Below are positions 1 to 9,702 of a stretch of DNA of 36,948 nt, piece after piece. The notes under the pieces are model-generated. The model had not been told where the DNA came from and searched no databases. It worked only from the letters and a program-made list of their open reading frames with translations. The translations under genes were made by a program, and so were the position numbers. Numbering within the stretch: position 1 is the first letter of the stretch; every line of letters starts with the position of its first letter. Source of the stretch: an uncultured Opitutia bacterium (lineage in GTDB: Bacteria > Verrucomicrobiota > Verrucomicrobiia > Opitutales > Opitutaceae); assembly GCA_903940425.1 (NCBI GenBank), contig CAJAKX010000255.1, positions 1 through 36,948 on the forward strand, given 5' to 3'.

Positions 1-1
1 G

Positions 2-58
2 GCGCAGCTCCTCACCAAGATTGTCGAAACGTCCACCAAGGCTCCGGCCCGCACCTAA
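2..58 (+). CDS. 3' end of an upstream CDS ([18 protein letters not shown]), possibly elongation factor G by synteny
   Basis: Open frame from window start to TAA at 56-58, directly upstream of rpsJ; identity only from usual fusA-rpsJ order. Confidence 0.35.
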   Translation, partial: AQLLTKIVETSTKAPART

Positions 59-78
59 ACCCCGTTCTTTGCACCGCC

Positions 79-387
79 ATGAAAGGCCAGCGCATTCGCA
101 TCAAGCTTCAAGGTTTTGACTATCGCGTCATCGACCAGTCGGCCTCGGAAATCGTCGAGACCGCCAAGCGCTCCGGCGCCCGCGTCTCCGGCCCGATCCC
201 GCTGCCGACCAGCATCGAGAAACTCTCGGTCAACCGCTCCCCGCACGTGGACAAGAAATCCATGGAGCAGTTCGAGACGCGCACCCACAAACGCCTCATC
301 GACATCATCGAGCCCACCGCCCAGACCGTCGATGAACTCAAAAAACTGAACCTCCCGTCCGGCGTCGACATCACCATCAACGTTTAA
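79..387 (+). CDS. rpsJ: 30S ribosomal protein S10
   Basis: [44 protein letters not shown]; first gene of S10 operon. Confidence 0.98.
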   Translation: MKGQRIRIKLQGFDYRVIDQSASEIVETAKRSGARVSGPIPLPTSIEKLSVNRSPHVDKKSMEQFETRTHKRLIDIIEPTAQTVDELKKLNLPSGVDITINV

Positions 388-491
388 CGCACACTTTCTG
401 ACAGACAGTTAGCAGCCAGCCAGCGGGCTCACCGCCGGCAATTGCTAATGTAGGTCTCACGAAACGGAACCCTCCACCTACCGCTTAGCCC

Positions 492-1142
492 ATGATCGCT
501 ACCCTTTTAGGCAAGAAGATCGGGATGACGCAGATCTATGACGCGCAAAACGTCCTGGTCCCCGTCACCGTGGTCGAAGCCGGCCCCTGCCCCGTGGTAC
601 AGGTGAAGACCGCTGAGAGTGACGGCTACAACGCCATCCAGCTCGGCTTCGCCAAAAAGAAGGTCAAGAACACCAGCAAGGCCGAACTCAACCACGCCAA
701 GAAAGCCGGCCTTACCGAAGCTCCGCGCGTGCTGAATGAGGTGCGCCTGGCCGAGCCGCCCGCCGTGAAGCCGGGTGAGATCGTCACGGTCGCCGCCTTC
801 AAAGAAGGCCAGCTCGTCGACGTCATCGGCATCTCGAAAGGCAAGGGCTTTCAGGGAGTCGTGCGTCGCTTCCGCGTCGCCGGCGGCCCCGCGGCTCACG
901 GCTCGATGTTCCATCGCCGTATCGGCTCCATCGGCATGCGCCAGACACCTGGCCGCTCGTGGAAAAACCAGGCGATGCCCGGGCACCTCGGTTCCGAGCA
1001 CTGCACCATGCAGAACCTGCATGTCGTGAAGGTGCTCCCTGAGAAAAACCTGCTCCTCGTGAAAGGCGCCATCCCCGGGGCGAATGGCGACGATGTCATC
1101 GTCCGCACCGCCATCAAGGGCCGGCTCAAGGCCGCGAAATAA
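492..1142 (+). CDS. rplC: 50S ribosomal protein L3
   Basis: LGKKIGMTQIYD start, GKGFQGVVRRF and HGSMFHRRIGSIG motifs. Confidence 0.98.
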   Translation: MIATLLGKKIGMTQIYDAQNVLVPVTVVEAGPCPVVQVKTAESDGYNAIQLGFAKKKVKNTSKAELNHAKKAGLTEAPRVLNEVRLAEPPAVKPGEIVTVAAFKEGQLVDVIGISKGKGFQGVVRRFRVAGGPAAHGSMFHRRIGSIGMRQTPGRSWKNQAMPGHLGSEHCTMQNLHVVKVLPEKNLLLVKGAIPGANGDDVIVRTAIKGRLKAAK

Positions 1143-1163
1143 CGAACCGGAGATTCCGCAGCC

Positions 1164-1796
1164 ATGAAGTTCAAAGTTTACAGTCCCGACGGCGCCCAAA
1201 GCCACGAAGCTGATTTCAGCATTCCCGCGTTCGAAGGCGAGAAGGGGGTGCAGGCCGTCAAGGAAGTCGTCGTGGCCCACCAGGCCAACGCCCGCCTCGG
1301 CACGCACTCCACCAAGAAGCGCGGCGAGGTCCGCGGCGGCGGCAGGAAGCCCTGGCGGCAGAAGGGCACCGGCCGCGCCCGCGCAGGCTCCATTCGTTCG
1401 CCCCTCTGGGGCGGTGGCGGCGTCGTGTTCGGCCCCAAGCCGCGTGACTACTCCAAGAAGATCAACGCCAAGGTGAAGGCGCTTGCCTTCAGCCGCGCCC
1501 TCTTTGATCGCGCCACAGCGGGTGACATCGACGTCATTGAGAAATTCGAGGTCAGCCCGGTAAAGACCAAGGTCATTGATCAGATCCTCACCCGCATCGC
1601 CCCCAAGGGGAAGGTGCTCATCGTCGACGATCCGTTCGCGCCCGAGATGCGCCGCGCCGCCCGCAACCTCGGGCGCATCACCCTGCAGGAGGCCGTCAAG
1701 CTCAACACCCTCGATCTCTGCCAGTACCGGAAGATCGTCATGTCGACCAAGGCCCTCGAAAAAATCATCGCCCGCGCGACCAACGGAGGCAATTGA
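1164..1796 (+). CDS. rplD: 50S ribosomal protein L4
   Basis: GGGRKPWRQKGTGRARAGSIRSPLWGGGGVVFGPKPRDYS motif. Confidence 0.98.
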   Translation: MKFKVYSPDGAQSHEADFSIPAFEGEKGVQAVKEVVVAHQANARLGTHSTKKRGEVRGGGRKPWRQKGTGRARAGSIRSPLWGGGGVVFGPKPRDYSKKINAKVKALAFSRALFDRATAGDIDVIEKFEVSPVKTKVIDQILTRIAPKGKVLIVDDPFAPEMRRAARNLGRITLQEAVKLNTLDLCQYRKIVMSTKALEKIIARATNGGN

Positions 1797-2080
1797 TGAT
1801 AAACGCCGACCAAGTGCTCAAGCACATGCGCCTGACGGAGAAGTCCAACAAGCTCTCCGCCAATTATAGCCAGTACACCTTTGAGGTCGCGCCGGCCGCC
1901 ACCAAGCACACCGTGCGCGAGGCCGTCGAGCAGACTTTCAAGGTCACCGTCACGCGCGTGAACATCCAGAATGTCCGCGGCAAGAACAAGCGCAGCCGCC
2001 AGGGCCGGCCGAGCCGCACCTCGGATTACAAGAAGGCCATCGTGACCCTCAAGGAGGGCGACAAGATCGAGCTCGTCTGA
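1796..2080 (+). CDS. rplW: 50S ribosomal protein L23
   Basis: LRLTEKS...YTFEVAPAATKHTVREAVEQTFKVTVTRVN; ATG at 1796 overlaps the rplD TGA (TGATG); the track's TTG at 1793 is less likely. Confidence 0.95.
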   Translation: MINADQVLKHMRLTEKSNKLSANYSQYTFEVAPAATKHTVREAVEQTFKVTVTRVNIQNVRGKNKRSRQGRPSRTSDYKKAIVTLKEGDKIELV

Positions 2081-2117
2081 ACCGCGCCGACCATCCTGTC
2101 GAAAGGAGACCACCATC

Positions 2118-2984
2118 ATGCCACTCAAAACCTTCCATCCGATCACCCCGAGCCTCCGTTTCACCGAGCTGAACCGCCCGGAGGGGATCACCGACAAGCG
2201 CCCGGAGCGCGGTCTGACCGAGCACAAGCACAAGACCGGCGGCCGCAATTGCTACGGCCGGCTCACCTCGCGCCGCCGCGGCGGCGGCCACAAGCAGCTC
2301 TACCGCATCATCGATTTCAAGCGGGCCAAGCTCGCGGCGCGCGCCCAGGTGCAGGCGATCGAATACGATCCCAATCGCACCGCCCTCATCGCCCTCATCG
2401 CCTATGGCGACGGCACGAAAAACTACATTCTCGCGCCCAAGGGCCTCAAGGTCGGTGACACCGTGATCAGCGCCAGCAAGTGCGAGAACAACGAGTACCG
2501 TCCCGGCGACGCTTATCCGCTCGAGACCATCCCGCCCGCCACCCGCGTGCATGCCGTCGAGCTCGTTCCGGGCCGCGGCGCCCAGCTCGCCCGCTCGGCC
2601 GGCGCCGGCCTCGAACTCATCACCGTCGAGAACGGCAACGCCCAGCTCAAGCTGCCCTCGGGCGAAATGCGCCTCGTCAATGCGAAGTGTCGCGCGACCA
2701 TCGGCGAGGTCGGCAATGCCGACCACATCAACGAATCGCTCGGCAAAGCCGGCCGCAACCGCTGGCTCGGGCGCCGTCCGCGCGTGCGCGGCATGGCGAT
2801 GAATCCGGTCGACCACCCCAACGGCGGCGGCCAGGGCAAGTCCAAGGGCGGTGGCGGCCGCCAGCAGGTCGTCTCTCCGTGGGGCCAGCTCGCGAAGGGT
2901 TTCCCGACGCGCCGCCGCTCCCGGCCCTCCAACAGCCTCATTCTCATCCGCCACAACGGCCGTCCGCCGCGTGGCAAGAAGTAA
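2118..2984 (+). CDS. rplB: 50S ribosomal protein L2
   Basis: [46 protein letters not shown] near C-terminus. Confidence 0.98.
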   Translation: MPLKTFHPITPSLRFTELNRPEGITDKRPERGLTEHKHKTGGRNCYGRLTSRRRGGGHKQLYRIIDFKRAKLAARAQVQAIEYDPNRTALIALIAYGDGTKNYILAPKGLKVGDTVISASKCENNEYRPGDAYPLETIPPATRVHAVELVPGRGAQLARSAGAGLELITVENGNAQLKLPSGEMRLVNAKCRATIGEVGNADHINESLGKAGRNRWLGRRPRVRGMAMNPVDHPNGGGQGKSKGGGGRQQVVSPWGQLAKGFPTRRRSRPSNSLILIRHNGRPPRGKK

Positions 2985-3029
2985 ACCCGCCCGGCGTCCC
3001 ACGCCCATCGCCCATCCCCCCTTCCCACC

Positions 3030-3305
3030 ATGGCCCGTTCAATCAAGAAAGGTTACTTCGTCGATCCACACCTGATGGCGAAAATCGAGAAGGCCGGCAA
3101 GGCCAGCTCGCGCAAACCCATCCAGACCTGGTCCCGCCGCTCGACGATCACCCCCGACTTCGTCGGCCACACCTTCAACGTCCACAACGGCAAGGCGTTT
3201 GTCACCGTGTACGTGACCGAGAACATGGTCGGCCACAAACTCGGCGAGTTCGCCCCGACCCGCATCTTCAAGGCCCACGGCGGCATGACCCGCAAGGAGA
3301 TCTGA
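3030..3305 (+). CDS. rpsS: 30S ribosomal protein S19
   Basis: [65 protein letters not shown]. Confidence 0.98.
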   Translation: MARSIKKGYFVDPHLMAKIEKAGKASSRKPIQTWSRRSTITPDFVGHTFNVHNGKAFVTVYVTENMVGHKLGEFAPTRIFKAHGGMTRKEI

Positions 3306-3329
3306 ACGCGCTCCGCCGCCCAACCCACC

Positions 3330-3680
3330 ATGGAAGTCCAAGCCCTTACCCGCAACGCGCGCATGTCGCCGAAGAAAGTGCGCGAAGTCACCCGCCAGAT
3401 CCAGGGACACAAGGTCCCCGATGCGGTCGACCTGCTCTCGCTCATCCCGCGCAAGTCCGCGCGCCTGGTGCTCAAGACGCTCAAGAGCGCCATTGCCAAC
3501 GCGGAGAACAACCCGAAGGTCAACCTCACGGCGGACCAGCTGGTTGTCTACCGCGCCCTCGTGGAAAACGGTCCGGTGCTCCGCCGTTTCAAGGCCGGTC
3601 CCCGTGGCACCGCCATGCCGCGCCGCAAGAAGATGTCCCACATCCGCATCGTCCTCACCGACGAGGCGAAGAAAAACTAA
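3330..3680 (+). CDS. rplV: 50S ribosomal protein L22
   Basis: [37 protein letters not shown]. Confidence 0.98.
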   Translation: MEVQALTRNARMSPKKVREVTRQIQGHKVPDAVDLLSLIPRKSARLVLKTLKSAIANAENNPKVNLTADQLVVYRALVENGPVLRRFKAGPRGTAMPRRKKMSHIRIVLTDEAKKN

Positions 3681-3721
3681 CCCCCGCCCAACCCCGCCCG
3701 CCTCGGCCAACCTCCGCTCCC

Positions 3722-4357
3722 ATGGGTCAGAAGACACATCCCGTCGGTTTCCGCCTCGCCCTCACTCGCAACTGGCTGTCCCGCTGGTATGCGAGCAAGA
3801 AGGACTTTCCCGGCCTCCTCTACGAGGACCAGATCATCCGCCAGAAGCTCATGGAGAAGCTCAAACAGGCCTCCGTGCCGCGCATCTTCATCGAGCGCGC
3901 CTCCAACCGGGTCCGCGTGAAGATCTTCACGGCGCGCCCCGGCATCGTCATCGGCCGCAAGGGTCAGGAAATCGAGAAGATCAAGGACGAACTCGCCAAG
4001 CTCACCGGCAAGGAGATCCTCCTCGACATCCAGGAGGTCAAGAAGCCGGAGATCGAGGCCCAGCTCGTCGCGGAGAACGTCGCGCTCCAGCTCGAGCGCC
4101 GCATCGCCTTCCGCCGGGCCATGAAGAAGGCCATCGAGATGGCCATGACGCTCGGGGCCGAGGGCATCAAGATCCAGTGTTCCGGCCGCCTCGGCGGCTC
4201 CGAAATCGCCCGCCGCGAATGGCAGCGCAAGGGCCGCGTCCCGCTCCACACGCTCCGGGAGAACATCGACTACGGTTTTGCCGAGGCCCACACCCTCTAC
4301 GGCAAGATCGGCGTCAAATGCTGGATCTGCAAAAAAGACGCCGACATGACCAACTGA
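3722..4357 (+). CDS. rpsC: 30S ribosomal protein S3
   Basis: [26 protein letters not shown] region [18 protein letters not shown]; the track's longer ORF (2480-4357) is a frame shadow upstream of 3722. Confidence 0.97.
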   Translation: MGQKTHPVGFRLALTRNWLSRWYASKKDFPGLLYEDQIIRQKLMEKLKQASVPRIFIERASNRVRVKIFTARPGIVIGRKGQEIEKIKDELAKLTGKEILLDIQEVKKPEIEAQLVAENVALQLERRIAFRRAMKKAIEMAMTLGAEGIKIQCSGRLGGSEIARREWQRKGRVPLHTLRENIDYGFAEAHTLYGKIGVKCWICKKDADMTN

Positions 4358-4368
4358 GCCGAAACCTT

Positions 4369-4396
4369 CGACTCCCGACCACCGACTCTCGACCCT
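4369..4396 (+). repeat. Heptad tandem array H1: CGACTCC CGACCAC CGACTCT CGACCCT
   Basis: Four contiguous 7-mers sharing CGAC in the rpsC-rplP gap. Confidence 0.75.
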
Positions 4397-4405
4397 TTTT
4401 AAGCC

Positions 4406-4828
4406 ATGGCTCTCTCTCCCGCCCGCAGCAAATACCGCAAGATGCAGAAAGGCAGCCTCGCCGGCAAAGCCAAGCGTGGCAACACGCTCGCCTTCGGCGA
4501 ATTCGGCCTGCAGTCCCTGACGCGCGGCCCCATGACCGGCGCACAGATCGAGGCCGCGCGCGTGGCCATCACCCGTCATCTCAAACGCAAGGGCAAACTC
4601 TGGATCCGCGTGTTCCCGCACAAGCCCGTCACCAAGAAGCCCGCCGAAACCCGCATGGGTCACGGCAAGGGCCCGGTGGAGTACTACGTGGCGCGGATCA
4701 AACCCGGCGTGGTGCTCTTCGAAATCGGCGGCATTCCCGCCAAGATCGCCAAGGAGGCCTTCCGCCTCGCCGACACCAAACTGCCGTTCAAGTGCCGCTT
4801 CATCGTCCGCGAAGGCGCGGTGGTGTGA
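4406..4828 (+). CDS. rplP: 50S ribosomal protein L16
   Basis: KYRKMQKG...[36 protein letters not shown]. Confidence 0.98.
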   Translation: MALSPARSKYRKMQKGSLAGKAKRGNTLAFGEFGLQSLTRGPMTGAQIEAARVAITRHLKRKGKLWIRVFPHKPVTKKPAETRMGHGKGPVEYYVARIKPGVVLFEIGGIPAKIAKEAFRLADTKLPFKCRFIVREGAVV

Positions 4829-4868
4829 GCCCGGCCATAACCGCCAACCTCGTCCCTCCGCCTCCACC

Positions 4869-5075
4869 ATGACGACGAAAGAGATTCGCGAGCTTTCCCC
4901 CGCGGAGCTTGCCACCAAGCTGCGCGAGACCCGCGAACAGCTGCTCCAGCTCCGGCTGCGCAAACAAACCGGCCAGGTCGAAAAGCCGCATCTTCTGCAC
5001 GTACACCGCAAGGACATCGCCCGCCTCGAAACCATCCTGCATGCCAAGAAGCAGGCTCCCCCCACGGCCGCCTGA
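4869..5075 (+). CDS. rpmC: 50S ribosomal protein L29
   Basis: [36 protein letters not shown]; position between L16 and S17. Confidence 0.95.
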   Translation: MTTKEIRELSPAELATKLRETREQLLQLRLRKQTGQVEKPHLLHVHRKDIARLETILHAKKQAPPTAA

Positions 5076-5100
5076 CGCGCATCTCCAACCGATTTTCCAC

Positions 5101-5490
5101 ATGTCCGCTCCCACCCGCAGCAAGCGCAAGACTTTCATCGGCTTCGTCACCAGCCGCATGGGCGCCAAGTCCGTCAAGGTCACCGTCCCTTATCGGACCC
5201 CGCATCCGCGTTACCAGAAGGTCATCAACCGCCAGACCGTCGTGCACGCGCATGACGAGAAGAACGAGGCCAAGGTCGGCGACAAGGTCGAAGTCATGGA
5301 GACCCGCCCGCTCAGCCGGCTGAAGCGCTGGCGGGTCATCCGCGTGGTCGAGGCCGCCAAGACCGGCATCGCCCAGGCCATCTCCGAGCAGGACGTGGCC
5401 CAGACCGTTCCCACCAAGCTCACGCCCGCCCCGGCTCCGGCCGCCAGTCACGCCGAAACCCCGGCGGCGGCGGGCGCACCGTCGGCCTGA
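5101..5490 (+). CDS. rpsQ: 30S ribosomal protein S17 with Ala/Pro-rich C-terminal tail
   Basis: RKTFIGFVTSRMGAKSVKVTVPYRTPHPRYQKVINRQTVVHAHDEKNEAKVGDKVEVMETRPLSRLKRWRVIRVVEAA, then ~40 aa low-complexity tail. Confidence 0.95.
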   Translation: MSAPTRSKRKTFIGFVTSRMGAKSVKVTVPYRTPHPRYQKVINRQTVVHAHDEKNEAKVGDKVEVMETRPLSRLKRWRVIRVVEAAKTGIAQAISEQDVAQTVPTKLTPAPAPAASHAETPAAAGAPSA

Positions 5491-5528
5491 ACCCGCAACC
5501 CTGAACGCCGCCAACCCGGAGGCCCGCC

Positions 5529-5894
5529 ATGATTCAACTGCGCTCCATTCTCGAAATCGCCGACAACACCGGCGCCCGCAGGGCGGCGCTGATCCAGCGC
5601 ATGGGTCAGACCACGCCTTACGCCCACGTCGGTGACATTGTCACCGTCCACATCAAGGAAAGCTCGACCGACGCCACGGTGAAGAAGGGCGAGGTGGTGA
5701 AGGCCGTGGTGGTCCGCACCAAGGCGCCCATCCGCCGGAATGACGGCAGCTATCTTCGCTTCGACAGCAACGCGATCGTCATCATCGACCCCGACGGCAA
5801 CCCGCGGGGCACGCGCATCTTCGGCCCGGTGGCCCGTGAACTGCGCGCGAAAAACTTCATGAAGATCATCTCGCTCGCCCCGGAGGTTCTCTGA
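5529..5894 (+). CDS. rplN: 50S ribosomal protein L14
   Basis: [50 protein letters not shown]. Confidence 0.98.
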   Translation: MIQLRSILEIADNTGARRAALIQRMGQTTPYAHVGDIVTVHIKESSTDATVKKGEVVKAVVVRTKAPIRRNDGSYLRFDSNAIVIIDPDGNPRGTRIFGPVARELRAKNFMKIISLAPEVL

Positions 5895-5896
5895 CC

Positions 5897-6172
5897 ATGC
5901 AGAAGTTTCACATCAAACGCGGCGACACGGTCGTCGTCATCGCCGGCGCCCACCGGGGCAAGCAGGGCAAGGTGCTCGAGATCCTGGCCGACAAGCAGCG
6001 GGCGCGCGTGGAGGGCGTGGCCATGGTCAAGCGCCACCTCAAGAAATCGCAGGAGCATCCGCAGGGCACCATCGCCGAGCGCGAGGGCTCCGTCCACGTC
6101 TCCAACCTCATGGCTCTCGCCCGCTGGGAGCAGAGCAAGGCGGCCAAAAAAGAGGCTGCCGCCAAAACCTGA
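5897..6172 (+). CDS. rplX: 50S ribosomal protein L24
   Basis: IKRGDTVVVIAGAHRGKQGKVLEI KOW motif. Confidence 0.97.
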   Translation: MQKFHIKRGDTVVVIAGAHRGKQGKVLEILADKQRARVEGVAMVKRHLKKSQEHPQGTIAEREGSVHVSNLMALARWEQSKAAKKEAAAKT

Positions 6173-6273
6173 AGGGCGGAGGCCGCCGCCGTCCCGCTGC
6201 CCTTTGCCGATCCACTTCTCTTTTCCCATCAACACTCAATCCGCCTCCGGCTCGGAAACCCGGTCGCATCACC

Positions 6274-6855
6274 ATGAGTTACACTCCCTCCCTTAGGAAA
6301 CAATACCTCGAGCACGTCGTGCCCGAGCTGATGAAGCTGCGCGGCTACACGAACAAGCACGAGGTGCCCCGCCTGCAGAAGATCACCATCAACACCGGCA
6401 TCGACGCCGAGGCGGACAAGAACGCGATCGCCGATGTGCAGCGCGATGTCGCCACCCTGGCCGGCCAGAAGCCCGTGCTGGCGAAGTCGCGGAAGGCCAT
6501 CGCCAACTTCAAGCTCAAGCAGGGCCAGATCGTCGGCTGCCACGTCACGCTCCGCGGCTCCAGCATGTGGGAGTTTCTCCTCCGCCTCATCGCCGTGGCG
6601 CTGCCGACCATCCGCGACTTCCGCGGCATGTCCCCCAAGCTCGACGGCCAGGGCAACTACACCATCGGCATCACCGACCACACCATCTTTCCCGAGATCA
6701 CCGTCGACAACGTGAAGAAGCACATCGGCCTCGACATCACCATTGTCACGAGCGCCAACACCGACGACGAGGCGCGCGAACTCCTGCGGCTGCTCGGCAT
6801 GCCTTTCCGCCGGGTCGAGGGCCCCGCCAAACCCACCGCCACCAAGGCCGCCTGA
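6274..6855 (+). CDS. rplE: 50S ribosomal protein L5
   Basis: [56 protein letters not shown]. Confidence 0.98.
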   Translation: MSYTPSLRKQYLEHVVPELMKLRGYTNKHEVPRLQKITINTGIDAEADKNAIADVQRDVATLAGQKPVLAKSRKAIANFKLKQGQIVGCHVTLRGSSMWEFLLRLIAVALPTIRDFRGMSPKLDGQGNYTIGITDHTIFPEITVDNVKKHIGLDITIVTSANTDDEARELLRLLGMPFRRVEGPAKPTATKAA

Positions 6856-6874
6856 CCTTCCAACCTCTCCGACC

Positions 6875-7180
6875 ATGCCCAAGACCTCCGCCATCGAGCG
6901 CAACAAGAAACGCCGGCGCCTCGTCGAAAAGTACAAGGCCAAGCGCGCCGAACTGAAGGCCATCCTCGCCAACCCGAAGACCACGGACGTGGAATTCTTT
7001 GCCGCGCAGAAGAAGATCGCCAAGCTCCCGCGCAACTCCTCGGCTGTGCGCATCCGCAACCGCTGCTCCCTCAGCGGCCGCCCGCGCGGCTACATCGGCA
7101 AATTCGGCGTCTCGCGCATCACCTTCCGCGAGCTGGCCCTCGCCGGCAAGATTCCCGGCGTGATCAAATCCTCCTGGTGA
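6875..7180 (+). CDS. rpsN: 30S ribosomal protein S14, long form without zinc motif
   Basis: [41 protein letters not shown]; start ATG at 6875. Confidence 0.97.
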   Translation: MPKTSAIERNKKRRRLVEKYKAKRAELKAILANPKTTDVEFFAAQKKIAKLPRNSSAVRIRNRCSLSGRPRGYIGKFGVSRITFRELALAGKIPGVIKSSW

Positions 7181-7240
7181 CCACTTTTGCCGGCGGGAGT
7201 GGGATATGACCCGCCCGGCGCCAACCCAACAACATCCAAC

Positions 7241-7633
7241 ATGACCGACCCGATCAGTGATTTCCTGACCCGCCTGCGCAACGCCAGCAAGGCCCGTCTC
7301 GAAGAGTGCGCCGCCCCGTACTCGAAACTCAAGGAAGGCCTCGCCGCCATCCTCAAGGCCGAGGGCTATGTCGCCGACTATTCAACCGGTGCCGACGAAC
7401 TGGGCCACAAGACCCTCGTGGTGAAGCTCAAATATGTCGACAGCGCGCCCGCCATCACCGGCATCCGCCGCATGAGCACGCCCGGCCGCCGGCTCTATTG
7501 CCGGGCCGGCGAGATTGCGCTCGTCCTCAACGGCCTCGGCATCTCGATTCTTTCCACTTCCAAGGGTCTCTTGAAGGACCAGGACTGCCGCCGCCACAAG
7601 CTTGGCGGCGAACTCATCTGCAACGTTTGGTAA
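7241..7633 (+). CDS. rpsH: 30S ribosomal protein S8
   Basis: MTDPISDFLTRLRNASKA; ISILSTSKGLLKDQDCRRHKLGGELICNVW. Confidence 0.98.
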   Translation: MTDPISDFLTRLRNASKARLEECAAPYSKLKEGLAAILKAEGYVADYSTGADELGHKTLVVKLKYVDSAPAITGIRRMSTPGRRLYCRAGEIALVLNGLGISILSTSKGLLKDQDCRRHKLGGELICNVW

Positions 7634-7647
7634 GGAGACCCTCCGCC

Positions 7648-8187
7648 ATGAGCCGCATCGGCAAACAACCCGTTCCCATTCCCGACAAGGTCAAGGTCGA
7701 CGTGCAGGATCACTCCATCCTCGTGGAGGGCCCGAAGGGCAAGGTCAGCAAAACCTTCGCCGACGTCGTCAAGCTGTCGGTCAACGACAAGCACCAGATC
7801 ATCGTCACACCACTGGGGGAGAGCCGCTTCGCCAAGGCCATGTACGGCACCGCCCGCTCGGTCATTAACGGCATGGTCAAGGGCGTCACCGCGGGCTTCT
7901 CCAAGGACCTTGAAATCCAAGGCGTCGGCTTCAAGGCCGCCCTCAAGGGCAAGCAGCTCGATCTCACGCTCGGCTTTTCGCACCCGATCCTTTTCGACAT
8001 CCCCGAGGGCATCAAGGTGACCGTCACCGACAACACCAAGCTCAAGGTCGAAGGAGCCGACAAGCAGATGGTCGGCGCCGTCACTGCCGAGATTCGCAGC
8101 TTCTATCCGCCCGAGCCCTACAAGGGCAAGGGCGTGCGCATCGTCGGCGAGCGCGTCCGCCGCAAGGAAGGCAAGACCGTCGCGTAA
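7648..8187 (+). CDS. rplF: 50S ribosomal protein L6
   Basis: MSRIGKQPVPIPDKVKV; FYPPEPYKGKGVRIVGERVRRKEGKTVA. Confidence 0.98.
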   Translation: MSRIGKQPVPIPDKVKVDVQDHSILVEGPKGKVSKTFADVVKLSVNDKHQIIVTPLGESRFAKAMYGTARSVINGMVKGVTAGFSKDLEIQGVGFKAALKGKQLDLTLGFSHPILFDIPEGIKVTVTDNTKLKVEGADKQMVGAVTAEIRSFYPPEPYKGKGVRIVGERVRRKEGKTVA

Positions 8188-8225
8188 CGACTCCCGTTAC
8201 CAATTTTCACCGGGTCGCACCAGCC

Positions 8226-8588
8226 ATGAACACCATTCACAAAGCCCAGCTGCTGCAGAAGCGCAAGTGGCGCATCCGCCAGAAGATCGCCGGCACCGCC
8301 GCGCGGCCGCGCCTCAGCGTCAAGTTTTCGGGCAAGCACATCTACGCCCAGGCGATCAACGACGACAACGCCACCACGGTTGTCTTTCTCTCCAGCGTCG
8401 ATCCCGAACTCCGCAAACAGAACCTCAAGGCCAACCTGGCCGGCGCCAAGGCGCTCGGGACGGCCTTCGGCGCCAAGGCCCGGGCCGCCGGGCTTAGCCA
8501 GGTGGTCTTCGACCGCAACGGCCGGCCCTACCACGGCAAGGTGAAGAATTTTGCCGATGCCGCGCGCGCCGCCGGCCTTGTTTTTTAA
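8226..8588 (+). CDS. rplR: 50S ribosomal protein L18
   Basis: RPRLSVKFSGKHIYAQAIND; VVFDRNGRPYHGKVKNFADAARAAGLVF. Confidence 0.97.
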   Translation: MNTIHKAQLLQKRKWRIRQKIAGTAARPRLSVKFSGKHIYAQAINDDNATTVVFLSSVDPELRKQNLKANLAGAKALGTAFGAKARAAGLSQVVFDRNGRPYHGKVKNFADAARAAGLVF

Positions 8589-8597
8589 CCAACGCCC

Positions 8598-9116
8598 ATG
8601 AGCATCCCATTCAGAAATCCCACTGCCTCGCGAGCCCCCGAGTCCGCCTCCGGCGCGCCCGAGATGATCGAGAAGGTCGTCTTCATCAACCGTTGCGCCA
8701 AGGTCGTCAAGGGCGGCCGCCGTTTCAGCTTCTCCGCGCTCGCGGTTGTCGGCGATCAGAAGGGCAGGGTCGGCATCGGCTACGGCAAGGCCAACGAGGT
8801 GCCCGACGCGATCAAGAAGAGCACCGAGCATGCCCGCAAAAGCATGGTCTTGGTGAAACTCAAGGGCGACACCATTCCGCATGCGGTGCTCGGCAAATTC
8901 GATGGCGGCAAGGTGTTCCTCCGCCCTGCCAGCCCCGGCACCGGCATCATCGCCGGCGGCGGCGTCCGCGCCGTCCTCGAGGCCGCGGGCATCCGCAACA
9001 TCCTTTCCAAATCGATGGGTTCGAATAACCACATCGCCGTCGTCCACGCCACGCTCAACGGCCTGCGCCAGCTCCGCCTCGCCGCAGACGTCCACGCCCT
9101 CCGCAGCCATGGTTGA
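8598..9116 (+). CDS. rpsE: 30S ribosomal protein S5
   Basis: [50 protein letters not shown]. Confidence 0.98.
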   Translation: MSIPFRNPTASRAPESASGAPEMIEKVVFINRCAKVVKGGRRFSFSALAVVGDQKGRVGIGYGKANEVPDAIKKSTEHARKSMVLVKLKGDTIPHAVLGKFDGGKVFLRPASPGTGIIAGGGVRAVLEAAGIRNILSKSMGSNNHIAVVHATLNGLRQLRLAADVHALRSHG

Positions 9117-9131
9117 AACCTCATCCTGCAG

Positions 9132-9150
9132 GCGGGGTCGCCGACCCCGC
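9132..9150 (+). promoter_or_regulatory. Perfect 8-bp stem / 3-nt loop hairpin in the rpsE-rplO gap
   Basis: GCGGGGTC-GCC-GACCCCGC; no U-tract. Confidence 0.6.
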
Positions 9151-9188
9151 TCCGGTCCCCGCAACGCCGGTCACCCTTCCAGACGCCC

Positions 9189-9635
9189 ATGAAACTCCAC
9201 GAACTTAAGAACGTCCCCGGTGCGGTCCACCGTCGCAAGCGTGTCGGCTGCGGCGAAGGCGGCGGCCATGGCAAGACCTCCGGTCGTGGCGGCAAGGGCC
9301 AGACGGCCCGCAGCGGTGGCTCCATCCGTCCCGGCTTTGAGGGCGGCCAGATGCCGCTTTACCGCAAGCTCCCGCAGCGCGGCTTCAACCGGGCCCGCTT
9401 CCGCGTCGCGTACGAAGTCGTCAACGTCGGCGATCTCGCCCGGCTCGACGCCGCCGTCACCGAGGTGACGCCCGCCGTGCTCGCCGCCGGTGGCTTGGTT
9501 CGCAGGGGTGTGCCGGTCAAGGTGCTGGGCGAAGGCGAGCTCAACCGCGCCCTCAAGATCACCGCCAGCAAGTTCTCCGGCACCGCCAAGGCCAAGATCG
9601 AGAAGGCCGGCGGGCAGGCCATTGTTGCCGCGTAA
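9189..9635 (+). CDS. rplO: 50S ribosomal protein L15
   Basis: MKLHELKNVPGAVHRRKRVGCGEGGGHGKTSGRGGKGQTARSGG. Confidence 0.98.
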   Translation: MKLHELKNVPGAVHRRKRVGCGEGGGHGKTSGRGGKGQTARSGGSIRPGFEGGQMPLYRKLPQRGFNRARFRVAYEVVNVGDLARLDAAVTEVTPAVLAAGGLVRRGVPVKVLGEGELNRALKITASKFSGTAKAKIEKAGGQAIVAA

Positions 9636-9702
9636 CGCCCGAATGTGGGGCGCGCCCCCCGCGCCCGTCCTCGTCCCCCGGTTTTCGACCTTTCAACCTC
9701 CC

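Noticed and set aside
2480-4872. Very long overlapping + frame ORFs (2480-4357 upstream part, 3421-4872)
   Set aside because: Arg/Pro-rich shadow translations of rplB/rplV/rpsC/rplP in high-GC DNA; the real products are in the other frames (only 3722-4357 of the first is real, S3).
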